64,000 nt of DNA from Saprospiraceae bacterium (GCA_022842725.1 JALHOZ010000007.1:104665-168664), one strand, 5' to 3'. Shown: positions 47,642-57,871, counted from the stretch's first letter. Program-made: numbers and translations. The notes: generated by a model from the letters alone, not told the origin.

Positions 47642-47649
47642 TACTTTTG
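47642..47649 (+). promoter_or_regulatory. -7 element of the RND efflux operon
   Basis: TACTTTTG matches TAnnTTTG and lies 33 bp upstream of the preferred adaptor start (47683). It overlaps the upstream ATG at 47647, which is therefore unlikely to be the start. A -33 TTTG at the usual spacing is weak. Confidence 0.55.
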
Positions 47650-47682
47650 AAAATCTGTTTATATTTTTTCCAAAAAATATTT

Positions 47683-48732
47683 ATGACGCGCCTCTCCTTT
47701 ATCATCCTGGTCTTTTCATTCTCTTTATTTTCATGCAAAAATGACAAACCTTCAGCTCAACAAGGCCCGCAAAAACAGGGAGAAGGCGAATCTATGAAGG
47801 TGCAGGGCATCATTGCCGGACAGGTGAGCCGAACTGAAAACATCACCACAACCGGTACGGTGCTGCCGGGTGAAAAAGTCGACATCAAAAGCGAAATCTC
47901 CGGAAGGGTCGTTCAAATGAATTTTAAAGAAGGAAGCCTTGTTAAAAAAGGTCAAACGCTCGTAAAACTGGATGATGCGACCTTACAGGCAGAAAAAAAG
48001 AAAATTTTGCTGCAAATCGAACTGGAAGTGATCAAAGAAAAAAGACAAAAACAATTGCTTTCCGCAAAAGCTATCTCTCAGGAAGAGTACGACCTCACCG
48101 AAGCCAATCTCAACATTCTGAAATCCAATGTCGACATCATCAATACCCAAATCGCCGAAACCGTAATCACCGCTCCTTTTCAGGGTGTGGTAGGATTTCG
48201 AAATATAAGCATCGGCGCTATGATTACACCGGCAGATGTCATCACTACTCTGCATAGTATACAACCGGTAAAAATTGAATTTTCCGTTCCTGAACGTTGG
48301 AGTAAAGACCTTAAAACAGGTCAATCCATATCCTTCACGATGTCGTCAGATAAAAAGGTACGAAAAGCAAATATCTATGCCATCGACCCGCAAATCAATC
48401 CAAACAACCGTTCCATGGTCCTGAGAGCCTTATACCCGAATCCGGGAGGCGAAATATTGCCGGGAGCCTTTACAGATATTCAAATTGCTGAAGGCGTGAA
48501 AGGAACATTTGTTGCTATTCCCTCCATGGCTTATGTGCCTGATATCAGCGGGGCTTTGGTATATCTTCAGAAAGATGGTAAAGTAAAACCTGTCAAAGTC
48601 ATTGCTGCAAGCAGAAGCGAAAGTGAAGTTTTCCTCGAATCCGGAGTCACACCGGGCGACACGGTGATCACGACAGGATTGCTCCAACTTAAACCCGGTA
48701 TGCCTGTTCAGGTTTTGACCAAAGAAAATTAA
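47683..48732 (+). CDS. RND efflux periplasmic adaptor lipoprotein
   Basis: This 349-residue MFP-type lipoprotein bridges the RND pump and the TolC channel. From the preferred start at 47683 it has a lipoprotein signal (ILVFSFSLFSC, lipidated Cys). The half-lipoyl segments (VDIKSEISGRVVQMNFKEGSLVKKGQTLVKL and VITAPFQGVVGFRNISIG) surround a short coiled coil, then beta-barrel and membrane-proximal domains (PVKIEFSVPERWSKDLK, GGEILPGAFTDIQI). An ATG at 47647 would add 12 residues in front and hide the lipoprotein signal. The RND gene starts 8 bp after its stop. Confidence 0.93.
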   Translation: MTRLSFIILVFSFSLFSCKNDKPSAQQGPQKQGEGESMKVQGIIAGQVSRTENITTTGTVLPGEKVDIKSEISGRVVQMNFKEGSLVKKGQTLVKLDDATLQAEKKKILLQIELEVIKEKRQKQLLSAKAISQEEYDLTEANLNILKSNVDIINTQIAETVITAPFQGVVGFRNISIGAMITPADVITTLHSIQPVKIEFSVPERWSKDLKTGQSISFTMSSDKKVRKANIYAIDPQINPNNRSMVLRALYPNPGGEILPGAFTDIQIAEGVKGTFVAIPSMAYVPDISGALVYLQKDGKVKPVKVIAASRSESEVFLESGVTPGDTVITTGLLQLKPGMPVQVLTKEN

Positions 48733-48740
48733 TCCTGACC

Positions 48741-51700
48741 ATGAATTTACCTGAAATAAGTATCAAAAGACCGGTTCTGGCTACCGTAATGTCTTTACTC
48801 ATCATCCTTTTCGGGTTGATAGGGTTTTATTCAACCGGAGTCAGAGACTATCCGAGTGTGGATGCTCCCATCGTCACTGTCAGTACTTCATATCCCGGTG
48901 CCAACAGTGAAGTGATCATCTCTCAAATCACCGAACCGCTGGAAGAATCTATCAATGGTGTGGATGGTATCAAAACCCTCACCTCAACCAGTAGTGACGG
49001 TCGTTCTACTATATCTGCTGAATTCAGCCTTGAAACGGATCTTGAAGCGGCAGCCAATGACGTTCGCGACAGAGTATCCCGCGCTCAAAGAAGTCTTCCC
49101 CCTGATGCGGATCCTCCGGTCGTGAGCAAATCGGATGCCGGAGGAAATTTTATTTTGTCTCTTACCGTACAGAGTGATCAAAGGGATTTAATGGATTTGA
49201 CGGACATCGGAAATAATCTTTTTAAAGAAAGATTACAAACCATTCCGGGTATCTCTGAAATCAGAATCTGGGGAGAAAAAAAATACGCCATGAGGTTGAA
49301 AATGGATCCTACAAAAATGTCTTCCCTTGGTATTACACCCACCGATATTCGCAATGCTTTGAACGGGGCCAACGTCGAATTGCCATCAGGAAGAATCGAA
49401 GGAACCACAACCGAACTGACCATCCGGACGCTTGGAAGAATAGAAACAGCGGAGGAATTCAACCAAATGGTCATCAAAGAAGAAAACGGTCAGATCATTC
49501 GATTCAAAGATGTTGGAAATGCAGAATTAGCTCCCGAAAATGAAAGGACCCTGCTGAGAGGAAATGACAAAATACCGATGATTGGTATTGCCGTTAATCC
49601 GCAACCGGGAGCCAACTATATCGCTATTGCTGACGAGTTTTACAAAAGAGTGGAAATCATCAAAAAAGATATGCCTGCTGACCTGAAACTCGGTTATGCC
49701 CTGGATACCACCACCAACATTCGTCAGGCTATCGAAGAAGTAGAAGAAACCATCATCATCGCTTTTGGTCTGGTGGTAATGGTCATTTTTCTTTTTTTAA
49801 GAAACTGGAGAACCACCCTCATTCCGGTAGTTGCCATTCCGATATCCCTGGTGAGTACCTTCTTTATCATGTACATTTCGGATTTTTCCATCAATATCCT
49901 GACTTTATTGGGAATTGTACTGGCAACAGGTCTGGTGGTGGATGATGCCATCGTCGTCCTTGAAAACATCTACCAGAAAATCGAAGAAGGTATGTCGCCG
50001 ATGCAGGCCGCCTTCAAAGGGTCAAACGAAATTGTATTTGCCATCATTTCGACGACAGTCACCTTAGTGGTGGTATTTTTACCCATCATGTTCCTCCAGG
50101 GATTGAGTGGCAGATTGTTTCGCGAATTTGGCGTAGTGGTTGCCGGTGCGGTTTTAATTTCGGCATTCGTTTCACTGACGCTTACACCGATGATGAGCGC
50201 CTACCTTTTAAAATCCGGCGATCACAATGCCTGGTTTTATCGGAAAACAGAACCTTTTTTCCTGGGAATGAACAGTTTATACGAACGACTATTGTCGGGA
50301 TTTATGAAATTCCGGTGGGTTGCCGTCCTGATTATGATTATTTCTTTCGGACTTTTATATTCTTTAGGAAAGGAACTAAAATCAGAACTTGCGCCTTTGG
50401 AAGATAAAAGCAGATTTGCCATCAACGCGACAACGCCGGAAGGTACTTCTTTTGAGTTTATGAATGCTTTTACCAGCAAAATGATTGATGCTGCGGAATC
50501 CATTCCGGAAACCCAAGGGATTTTGTCTGTTACGGCGCCAAGCTTTGGTGCGAGTGTAGCAGCCAACTCATCATTTGTAAGGGTAACGCTTGATGATCCG
50601 ACCAACAGAAACCGGACGCAGATGGAAATTGTCGATTCTCTGACCAAGGTTATGCAAAAAGAAACGGAAGCCAGAATATTTATTTCTCAGGAACAAACCA
50701 TCGGAGACCGGAGAGCCGGATTACCGGTTCAGTTTGTGATTCAGACACCTGTTTTTGACAGCCTTAAGTCGGTTGTACCTAAATTTCTTGAAAAAGCGCG
50801 TGAAAGTAAAGTTTTTCAGGCTGTGGATATCAATCTTAAGTTTAATAAACCCGAATTAAAAGTCGAAATCGACAGAAACAGAGCGGCCATTCTGGGTGTG
50901 AGTATTTTTGAAATTGCTCAGACATTGCAGTTATATTTTGCAGAACAGAGACTCGGATTTTTTATCAAAGACGGCAAACAATATCAGGTCATCGGAGAAG
51001 CTACCCGAAATGACAGAAATGATCCTGCTGACCTGAATAAAATATATATCCGTTCCAACAAAGGAAATCTTGTACAATTGTCCAATGTGATCACTATTTC
51101 CGAACAAAGTAATCCGCCTCAACTATATCGATACAACCGGTATGTTTCAGCTACGATTTCTGCAGGTCTTCCGGCAGGAACTTCCCTGGGTGAAGGTATT
51201 GAAGAGATGAACAGAATCGCCGGTGAAGTATTAACTGACAATTTTACCACAGATCTTTCCGGACCTTCCAAAGAATTTGCTGAAAGTTCTTCGACATTAC
51301 TATTTGCCTTCCTTTTGGCGCTGATGTTGGTATATTTAATCCTTTCAGCACAATTTGAATCTTTTATTGACCCGATCATCATCATGTTTACCGTGCCGCT
51401 TGCCCTTGCCGGTGCCGTCATTGCTCTTTGGTGGACTGATTCTACCTTAAATATCTTCAGCCAGATTGGTATCATTGTTCTGATCGGTATTGTAACCAAA
51501 AACGGAATTCTTATTGTGGAATTTGCCAACCAGAAAATGGAGGCCGGTCTATCAAAATTTGTTGCCGTCCGTGAAGCAGCCATCTCCAGACTCAGACCTA
51601 TCCTGATGACCAGCCTTGCCACCATTCTGGGTGCTTTACCGATTGCGCTTGCTTTGGGTGCCGCTTCCACAAGCCGGGTCTCTATGGGAATTGCCATCAT

Positions 51701-51794
51701 CGGTGGTTTGATATTTTCCTTAATCCTGACCTTGTTTGTCATTCCGGCACTGTATACTTTTTTAAAATTTGTCAAAGTCAGACCACATGCGTAA
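48741..51794 (+). CDS. RND multidrug efflux transporter (AcrB/MdtB type)
   Basis: This 1017-residue proton-driven pump has the twelve-helix layout of the HAE1 family: N-terminal helix (VLATVMSLLIILFGLIGFYS), periplasmic loops beginning DYPSVDAPIVTVSTSYPGA, and the transmembrane Asp pair in TGLVVDDAIVVLEN (AcrB D407/D408). The last helix bundle has IVTKNGILIVEFANQKM and RLRPILMTSLATILGALPIAL. By family it exports drugs or toxic compounds together with the upstream adaptor and the downstream TolC protein. It overlaps the TolC gene start by 8 bp. The substrate is unknown. Confidence 0.97.
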   Translation: MNLPEISIKRPVLATVMSLLIILFGLIGFYSTGVRDYPSVDAPIVTVSTSYPGANSEVIISQITEPLEESINGVDGIKTLTSTSSDGRSTISAEFSLETDLEAAANDVRDRVSRAQRSLPPDADPPVVSKSDAGGNFILSLTVQSDQRDLMDLTDIGNNLFKERLQTIPGISEIRIWGEKKYAMRLKMDPTKMSSLGITPTDIRNALNGANVELPSGRIEGTTTELTIRTLGRIETAEEFNQMVIKEENGQIIRFKDVGNAELAPENERTLLRGNDKIPMIGIAVNPQPGANYIAIADEFYKRVEIIKKDMPADLKLGYALDTTTNIRQAIEEVEETIIIAFGLVVMVIFLFLRNWRTTLIPVVAIPISLVSTFFIMYISDFSINILTLLGIVLATGLVVDDAIVVLENIYQKIEEGMSPMQAAFKGSNEIVFAIISTTVTLVVVFLPIMFLQGLSGRLFREFGVVVAGAVLISAFVSLTLTPMMSAYLLKSGDHNAWFYRKTEPFFLGMNSLYERLLSGFMKFRWVAVLIMIISFGLLYSLGKELKSELAPLEDKSRFAINATTPEGTSFEFMNAFTSKMIDAAESIPETQGILSVTAPSFGASVAANSSFVRVTLDDPTNRNRTQMEIVDSLTKVMQKETEARIFISQEQTIGDRRAGLPVQFVIQTPVFDSLKSVVPKFLEKARESKVFQAVDINLKFNKPELKVEIDRNRAAILGVSIFEIAQTLQLYFAEQRLGFFIKDGKQYQVIGEATRNDRNDPADLNKIYIRSNKGNLVQLSNVITISEQSNPPQLYRYNRYVSATISAGLPAGTSLGEGIEEMNRIAGEVLTDNFTTDLSGPSKEFAESSSTLLFAFLLALMLVYLILSAQFESFIDPIIIMFTVPLALAGAVIALWWTDSTLNIFSQIGIIVLIGIVTKNGILIVEFANQKMEAGLSKFVAVREAAISRLRPILMTSLATILGALPIALALGAASTSRVSMGIAIIGGLIFSLILTLFVIPALYTFLKFVKVRPHA

Positions 51795-53085
51795 TATCAT
51801 CTTTTTGTTCCTGATCATCCGGTCAGGTATTATATACAGTCAGGAAGTACTGACTTTGAATGATGCCATTTCTTTTGGTTTGAAAAATCGTTTTGATATC
51901 CTGCTTACCAGAAATCAACAAAACATACTTGATGTCAATAATAATTATGGCAATGCAGGATTTTATCCGGTCATTTCAGCGCAGGGAGGACAAAACTACA
52001 CGGTCAACAACATACGTCAACAATTTTTCAGCGGCGATGTACGGGAAGGAAACGGAGTAAATTCCAATGCATTATCTGCTTCTGTAGCATTGGATTGGCG
52101 AATTTTTGATGGTATGAACATGTTTATTCAAAAAGACAGACTTGAAAAAGAAGCTTCAAGAGGGTTGGAAGCTTATCAATTGCAGGTTGAAAATGCTGTT
52201 TTTGACATCAGAATGGCATACTTGACAATTCAGGAGACCATGGAAAGAATTAAAACCATTGAAGAAGCTATCAATTTATCGGTTGAAAGAAAAGAACTCA
52301 TGACCACGCGATACAATATTGGTTCTGTTTCAGGACAGGCCCTGTTGCAGGTTCAGGTGGATATCAACGCAGACAGTTTGCAATTAGAACAAGCGAAAAT
52401 GGATTTGAAAAATGCAAAAATCCGACTGAACCAAAGCATCAACAGAGCCCCGGATGTTGATTTTACTATAGAAACTTTATCTCTGGAAACAGGTTTGTAT
52501 ACTTACGAAAAAATGGCCGCTCAAATGTTGTCAAAAAACAAAAATCTGAGTTTGGCAAGACTCAACGAAGAATTGGCAGAGCTCAACATCAGAGCCGTCA
52601 ACACCCAAAAACTACCTTCGCTCAATCTTGGTGCAGCCTATAATTTTAATAGAAACGAAGCTGAAATCGGCATATTAAAATTTAACAGAAACAATGGATT
52701 TACCTATGGTCTTACCGCACAATGGAACCTGTTTAACGGTTTCAGAGTCAGGAATCAGGCACAGACTGCCAGACTGATGTCTGAAAATACAAAATTAAGC
52801 CGTGAACAACTCGAAACAGATCTAAGAACCAATCTGTATATGGTGATGGAACAAATGAATATGCTTCAGAATATCGTCAGACTGACAGAAGATAATATTA
52901 AGGTAGCGGAAGAAAATGTAAAAATATCTTTTGACAGATTAAACATCGGAAGCCTCACACCCATAGAGTTGCGGGCAGCACAAATTGATCTGATCAACGT
53001 CTCTTTTCAACAAATTCTGCAAAAATACCAGTTAAAAAGATTGGAATGGAATGTACTTTGGCTGGCCGGGATGATGAAAGAATAA
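51787..53085 (+). CDS. TolC-family outer-membrane channel
   Basis: This protein (432 residues from 51787) has a signal peptide (NIIFLFLIIRSGIIYSQ), which is why I choose the ATG at 51787 over the one at 51769. Paired TolC helices follow (for example LTLNDAISFGLKNRFDILL and VRLTEDNIKVAEENVKISFDRLNIGSLTPIELRAAQIDL, the typical outer-membrane-efflux repeat), with barrel strands between (FTYGLTAQWNLFNGF). It overlaps the RND gene by 8 bp and is the third gene of the efflux operon. A strong hairpin follows. Confidence 0.95.
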   Translation: MRNIIFLFLIIRSGIIYSQEVLTLNDAISFGLKNRFDILLTRNQQNILDVNNNYGNAGFYPVISAQGGQNYTVNNIRQQFFSGDVREGNGVNSNALSASVALDWRIFDGMNMFIQKDRLEKEASRGLEAYQLQVENAVFDIRMAYLTIQETMERIKTIEEAINLSVERKELMTTRYNIGSVSGQALLQVQVDINADSLQLEQAKMDLKNAKIRLNQSINRAPDVDFTIETLSLETGLYTYEKMAAQMLSKNKNLSLARLNEELAELNIRAVNTQKLPSLNLGAAYNFNRNEAEIGILKFNRNNGFTYGLTAQWNLFNGFRVRNQAQTARLMSENTKLSREQLETDLRTNLYMVMEQMNMLQNIVRLTEDNIKVAEENVKISFDRLNIGSLTPIELRAAQIDLINVSFQQILQKYQLKRLEWNVLWLAGMMKE

Positions 53086-53182
53086 AAACTTTAAAATTAA
53101 AACAAAACAGATTTTTGGCTCTGAATTTTTTACACCAAATTTAGTCTGATCTAAATCGAGGTAGAATAAATGAGAATGCAAT

Positions 53183-53222
53183 AAAAAAAGCCTTTCCAAA
53201 TGTTTTCCGGAAAGGCTTTTTT
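53183..53222. terminator. Bidirectional terminator between tolC and sucA
   Basis: An 8-bp GC-rich core (GCCTTTCC 53190-53197 with GGAAAGGC 53209-53216) extends into A7 on the left and T6 on the right, so it has a T-tract in both directions. It lies between the convergent TolC-family and sucA genes. Confidence 0.9.
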
Positions 53223-53241
53223 AATATCAGGTCTAACGATT

Positions 53242-55959
53242 TTATACTGTCAGAGCTGCCTGAATAATATCAGATTGTTGTTTGTCGTGAACCTTCTTAA
53301 ATCCGGTCGCCGGAGAGGCAGAAGGTTTTCTGGCTATCACATCAAGATCGTCCTTGCGGAAGATGTTTTGAACAAAACTCCAGGCTCCCATATTGACCGG
53401 TTCTTCCTGAACCCAGGTGAATTTTGCTTTTGGATTTGCCTTCATGATGTCTCTCATCTCCTTTTCAGGGAATGGATATAATTGTTCTATTCTGACAATA
53501 GCAACATTTTTGATGTTGTTGGTCTTTCGGTATTCATCCAGTTCGTAGTAGATTTTACCTGAACAGAACAATACTTTTGCCGGGTTTTTCACTTCATCGG
53601 GGATCAACTCCATAAATGATGTTTTTCCCGTAAATTCTTTGATTGAACTCACACATGAAGGATGTCTCAACAAGGATTTTGGCGACATAACAACCATTGG
53701 TTTTCGGTAAGGTAAAGCGATTTGCCTTCTGAGTGCATGAAAATAATTGGCCGGGGTTGTGATATTGGTAATAATCATATTAAAATCGGCTGCCATCTGC
53801 AGGAATCTTTCCAATCTGGCACTGGAATGTTCCGGTCCTTGTCCTTCCAATCCGTGAGGCAACAACATGACCAAACCACTCATTCTCTGCCACTTGCTTT
53901 CGCCGGAAGAAATAAACTGGTCTACGATGGTCTGTGCTCCGTTGTAAAAATCTCCGAATTGTGCTTCCCATAATACCAAATGGTCGGGTGATGCCAGAGA
54001 ATAGCCGTATTCAAATCCAAGTACTGCAAATTCTGATAATAAGGAATTGTAAATATAAAAAGTTCCGTTGGCACCCGACAAAGTATTGAGTCGGTTGTAC
54101 AGTTCATTGGTTTTTTCATCCACAAAAACGGCATGTCTGTGCGAAAAGGTTCCTCTTTTTACGTCCTGACCACTCATCCTGACATTTTTGCCTTCGAGCA
54201 TCAAAGACGCGTAAGCCATCAGCTCTCCGAGACCCCAGTCCAGTTTGTCGGTATCAATCATTTCCTGCTTGGACTTTTGCAATCTTTTGATTTTGGACAA
54301 TGGTGTAAAATCTTTGGGGATCGTCATAAGATGTTTGAGAACCTTATCCAGTTCCGCTTTAGCCACACCTGTATTAGGATTCACCATATCTGTCACGGAA
54401 AGGGTTTTTTTCAATTGTCGCCAATGTTGTTCCGGTTCCTGATACTGATAAGGCAATTCATTTTGTTTTACCATATCCAATCTGTCCTGAAGGTCCTTCC
54501 AATAGGTGCTTTCGAGTTCTTCACCAAGTTTGCGGTCGATATCTCCGTTTTGAGTGAGTTTTTCGAGATAAACTTCCCTTGGATTCGGGTGTTTGTCGAT
54601 CAGCTCATACATTTTCGGTTGGGTAAACTTCGGATCGTCGCCTTCGTTATGACCATGTTTACGATAACATACCATATCGATAAAAACATCATTGTTAAAC
54701 TTCTGTCTGTATTCCACTGCCAACTCTGTAGCAAAAATCACCGCTTCAGGATCGTCACCATTAACGTGAAAAACCGGTGCCTGAACCAACGCAGCCGCTG
54801 CTGTACAATAAGTCGAAGATCGGGCATCATCAAAATTAGTTGTAAATCCTATCTGGTTGTTGATCACAAAATGTATCGTTCCGCCGGTATAATATCCGTT
54901 CAACTGACTCATTTGTACCGTTTCGTAGACAACACCTTGTCCTGCCACAGCACTGTCACCATGAATAACAACAGGAAGGATTTTGTCATAATCCGACGCA
55001 TACAACAGATCCGCTTTTGCTCTGGTAAAACCTTCCAAAACCGGATTGACCGCTTCAAGATGGGATGGGTTGGGAACAAGTTTTAAGTGAACCTTTTTAC
55101 CATCTTTGGAAGTAACCTGTGAAGAAAAACCAAGGTGGTACTTGACGTCACCATCACCAAAACTCTGATCCAGGACGGCTGTTCCTTCAAATTCGTTAAA
55201 GATTTGATCGTACGTTTTTCCAAGGATATTGGCCAATACATTCAACCTTCCACGGTGTGCCATAGCCATGGTGATTTCTTCCACACCCAGGGACGAAGCT
55301 GTATTGATAATACAATCCAAAGCCGGAATGGTCGTTTCACCGCCTTCCAATGAAAATCTTTTTTGACCGACGTATTTTGTATGCAAAAACTTTTCAAATA
55401 TGACGGCACCATTAAGTTTTTCAAGGATTCTCATCTTTTTGTCCATGGACAAACCATAAGATCCATCTGTTTTTGAGGACTCCATTTTGTCGCGGAGCCA
55501 CATTCTTTTTTCACGGTTTTCAATGTGCGCATATTCCACCCCAAGATTGCCGCAATAAATAGTTCTTAAACGATCGAGAATCTGCTGAAGGGTCGTATTT
55601 TTTAATCCGATTTCTTCTCCGGCTTTAAATACTTTTCCCATATCGGCTTCTTCCAGACCATAATCCATCAGGTCGAGGTGCGGCCTTCTATCACGTCGGG
55701 TCATGATCGGATTGGTGGTGGAAAGCAAATGTCCTCTGCTTCGGAAACCGTGAATGATGGACATCACACCAAACTCTTTGGAACTGATTTCGCCTGTACT
55801 GCCTTCAGCAGAATCAGCGTTTCCGTTTGCCGAAAAGTCAAATCCTTCGAAAAATATCCTCCATCCTTCTTCAACAGAATCTGGATTTTGTCTGTAATTT
55901 TTGTACATCGTTTCAATGTACGACGGGTGGGCGTTAAATACGTATGAAAACTTGCTCAT
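53242..55959 (-). CDS. sucA: 2-oxoglutarate dehydrogenase E1 component
   Basis: This 905-residue ThDP-dependent decarboxylase is the first subunit of the 2-oxoglutarate dehydrogenase complex of the TCA cycle. Its features: the N-terminal SYVFNAHPSYIETMYKNYRQNPDSVEEGW, the ThDP-binding HGDSAVAGQG and VNGDDPEAV regions, HRGRLNVLAN and YRKHGHNEGDDP. The C-terminal part has LLPHGLEGQGPEHSSAR, the signature of SucA. The length is about as in E. coli SucA (933). No E2 gene (sucB) is next to it. It is convergent with the TolC gene. Confidence 0.97.
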   Translation of the reverse strand: MSKFSYVFNAHPSYIETMYKNYRQNPDSVEEGWRIFFEGFDFSANGNADSAEGSTGEISSKEFGVMSIIHGFRSRGHLLSTTNPIMTRRDRRPHLDLMDYGLEEADMGKVFKAGEEIGLKNTTLQQILDRLRTIYCGNLGVEYAHIENREKRMWLRDKMESSKTDGSYGLSMDKKMRILEKLNGAVIFEKFLHTKYVGQKRFSLEGGETTIPALDCIINTASSLGVEEITMAMAHRGRLNVLANILGKTYDQIFNEFEGTAVLDQSFGDGDVKYHLGFSSQVTSKDGKKVHLKLVPNPSHLEAVNPVLEGFTRAKADLLYASDYDKILPVVIHGDSAVAGQGVVYETVQMSQLNGYYTGGTIHFVINNQIGFTTNFDDARSSTYCTAAAALVQAPVFHVNGDDPEAVIFATELAVEYRQKFNNDVFIDMVCYRKHGHNEGDDPKFTQPKMYELIDKHPNPREVYLEKLTQNGDIDRKLGEELESTYWKDLQDRLDMVKQNELPYQYQEPEQHWRQLKKTLSVTDMVNPNTGVAKAELDKVLKHLMTIPKDFTPLSKIKRLQKSKQEMIDTDKLDWGLGELMAYASLMLEGKNVRMSGQDVKRGTFSHRHAVFVDEKTNELYNRLNTLSGANGTFYIYNSLLSEFAVLGFEYGYSLASPDHLVLWEAQFGDFYNGAQTIVDQFISSGESKWQRMSGLVMLLPHGLEGQGPEHSSARLERFLQMAADFNMIITNITTPANYFHALRRQIALPYRKPMVVMSPKSLLRHPSCVSSIKEFTGKTSFMELIPDEVKNPAKVLFCSGKIYYELDEYRKTNNIKNVAIVRIEQLYPFPEKEMRDIMKANPKAKFTWVQEEPVNMGAWSFVQNIFRKDDLDVIARKPSASPATGFKKVHDKQQSDIIQAALTV

Positions 55960-56015
55960 GGGTCAGATCATTTTGTGAAAAATAATGAATTTTTAGGTTT
56001 GTCTAAAAATTGGCA

Positions 56016-56023
56016 CAAAATTA
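56016..56023 (-). promoter_or_regulatory. Possible -7 element of sucA
   Basis: CAAAATTA on the plus strand reads TAATTTTG on the minus strand (TAnnTTTG). It is 57 bp upstream of the sucA start codon. The MITE-like element begins 50 bp further upstream. Confidence 0.5.
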
Positions 56024-56070
56024 CTGCAATGTATTGATATATAGTATATTTTAGTGAAAAAAAAGTATGT

Positions 56071-56316
56071 AGGGTCTGCTGAAAAGCACAAAAATTATTT
56101 ATATTCAATATCTTAAGTTCATTTTTAAGTATATAAGTGCATTGTTTTTAGAGCAATATATTAAAATTACGTACACCCTACTTTCAAATTAAACTTGTTT
56201 TTTTGTTAGCCAGCAATAAACCATCTTCTGCGTTGAAGTCAAATCGAGGTATTTTTATACATCTTCTTTGACTTCGCCTTGAATCTGATTCATTGCTGAC
56301 TTTTTCAGCAGACCCT
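56071..56316. mobile_element. MITE-like element with perfect 15-bp terminal inverted repeats
   Basis: AGGGTCTGCTGAAAA at 56071-56085 is repeated in perfect inverted form at 56302-56316. The element is 246 bp and is flanked by a direct ATGT at 56067-56070 and 56317-56320, consistent with a 4-bp target duplication. It encodes no protein of note. An internal inverted pair (GAAGTCAAA 56235-56243 with TTTGACTTC 56267-56275) may form a hairpin. It is a non-autonomous element that would need a transposase from elsewhere in the genome. The family cannot be assigned from sequence alone. Confidence 0.8.
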
Positions 56317-56506
56317 ATGTAAAATCCTGACAAAAAGGATATTATTATGTAAAAAAAATGTGTACACCCGTTCAGCTTTAAATAAAAAAGCCAAAATGCC
56401 TTATTTCATGTACAAAAATCAATAAAAAAACAAAGGTAACCTTCGCTGCTTTTGCTGTAAATATCAATGATTAAAAACCAATATCCTGTTAGAGAAAGTG
56501 ATGATT

Positions 56507-57871
56507 TTACACCCAATCCGACACCGGAGTGTTCAATAAACCGGTGAATGGTATCACCTGCTGAACTCCCGTTTCCATGTTTTTCAGGGATACGCTGCCA
56601 CTGATTCTTTCGGATTCTCCGATGATGGCGACATAAGGCACTTTGCGGTCGTTGGCGTATTTCATTTGTTTGTTCATCTTGGTCGCTTTCGGATACATGT
56701 CACAGGCTACCCCGGCTTGCCTGAGCTGATACAGCCACTTAAATCCGGTGAGGTGACTCTCGTCGTCCAAAGCGATAAACAATACATCAATATCTTTGGC
56801 TGTATTTTCAGGAAACAAGCCCAATTCTTCCATGACAATAAATATCCTTTCCGCACCAAAGGAAACGCCAACACCTGACATGTCTTTCATGCCAAAAGTT
56901 CCCGTAAGGTCATCGTATCTGCCACCTCCACCGAGACTTCCCATCTTTAGCTCAGGGTAAACCGTCGCATCAAGTACCGCTTCAAAAATACATCCGGTGT
57001 AATAATTTAATCCTCTGGCCAGATTGATGGAAAATACAAGATTTGGAACACTTTCGCCTGTCAGTGCAAAAACATTTTCCACTTCGGTTATACCTTTTTG
57101 TCCGGTCTCAGAATTGGCAAAAGCCTCTTTAAGCTCGTCCAATGTTTTTTTGGACATCAAATCCAAAACATGATGAGCAGAAGTTTCTGAAATTCCTTTG
57201 GACAACATTTCTGCTATAACACCGTCTCTGCCGATTTTGTCCATCTTATCAATGGCAATGGTCATCTCCATAAAATGATCTGCAATCCCGGCTGCTTCAG
57301 CGACACCAAACAATATTTTCCGGTTATTGACCAAAATGTTGACGTTAAGACCCAAACTACGGAAAACATCGTGGTAAATCTGCATCAATTCAGCTTCGTA
57401 CATGAGTGAATCCGAACCGACCACATCGACATCACATTGATAAAATTCCTGAAATCTCCCGCGCTGCGGACTGTCAGCCCGCCACACCGGTTGTATCTGA
57501 TACCTTTTGAAAGGAAAAGATATTTCGTTTTGGTGCATGACAACAAATCTGGCAAAAGGCACCGTCAGATCGTACCTTAATCCACGTTTGGAAATAGAAG
57601 AAACCAGCTTTTGAGATTGTAACGACTCCAATGCTTCTTTGTTGGCATCTTTCAGAAAATCACCGTTGTTGAGTACTTTAAACAAAAGTTTATCGCCTTC
57701 TTCGCCATATTTTCCCGTCAGGGTGGCGAGCAATTCCATCGTGGGTGTTTCTATCGGCACATAACCAAAAGTCGTAAACACCTTTTTGATCTGATCAAAA
57801 ATATAGTTGCGTTTGGCTACATCAGCCGGCATAAAATCTCTGGTACCTTTGGGAATCGATGGTTTTGTCAT
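56507..57871 (-). CDS. hisS: Histidine--tRNA ligase
   Basis: This 454-residue class II synthetase charges tRNA-His. Motif 1 surrounds PKGTRDFMPADVAKRNYIF, motif 2 is FKRYQIQPVWRADSPQRGRFQEFYQCDVDVVG, histidine-specific signature ARGLNYYTGCIFEA is visible, and motif 3 is GVSFGAERIFIVMEELG. The C-terminal domain (about 360-454) is the anticodon-binding HGTP domain. The start MTKPSIPKGTRDFMP is typical. It is a single gene, minus strand. Confidence 0.97.
   Translation of the reverse strand: MTKPSIPKGTRDFMPADVAKRNYIFDQIKKVFTTFGYVPIETPTMELLATLTGKYGEEGDKLLFKVLNNGDFLKDANKEALESLQSQKLVSSISKRGLRYDLTVPFARFVVMHQNEISFPFKRYQIQPVWRADSPQRGRFQEFYQCDVDVVGSDSLMYEAELMQIYHDVFRSLGLNVNILVNNRKILFGVAEAAGIADHFMEMTIAIDKMDKIGRDGVIAEMLSKGISETSAHHVLDLMSKKTLDELKEAFANSETGQKGITEVENVFALTGESVPNLVFSINLARGLNYYTGCIFEAVLDATVYPELKMGSLGGGGRYDDLTGTFGMKDMSGVGVSFGAERIFIVMEELGLFPENTAKDIDVLFIALDDESHLTGFKWLYQLRQAGVACDMYPKATKMNKQMKYANDRKVPYVAIIGESERISGSVSLKNMETGVQQVIPFTGLLNTPVSDWV

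Larger units (their letters stand above)
55960..56506. other. Intergenic region between sucA and hisS, carrying a MITE-like element
   Basis: This 547-bp stretch separates two minus-strand genes. It holds the putative sucA promoter (56016-56023) and the inverted-repeat element at 56071-56316 (separate entry). The part from about 56330 to 56506 has no ORF or hairpin that I could identify. Confidence 0.6.

Noticed and set aside
51119..51775. 218-codon minus-strand ORF antisense to the RND pump gene
   Set aside because: It is the shadow of the RND pump frame, with no signal or motif.
54133..55086. 317-codon plus-strand ORF antisense to sucA
   Set aside because: Its reading is opposite a clear E1 dehydrogenase with all ThDP motifs. 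Long antisense frames are common opposite conserved genes.
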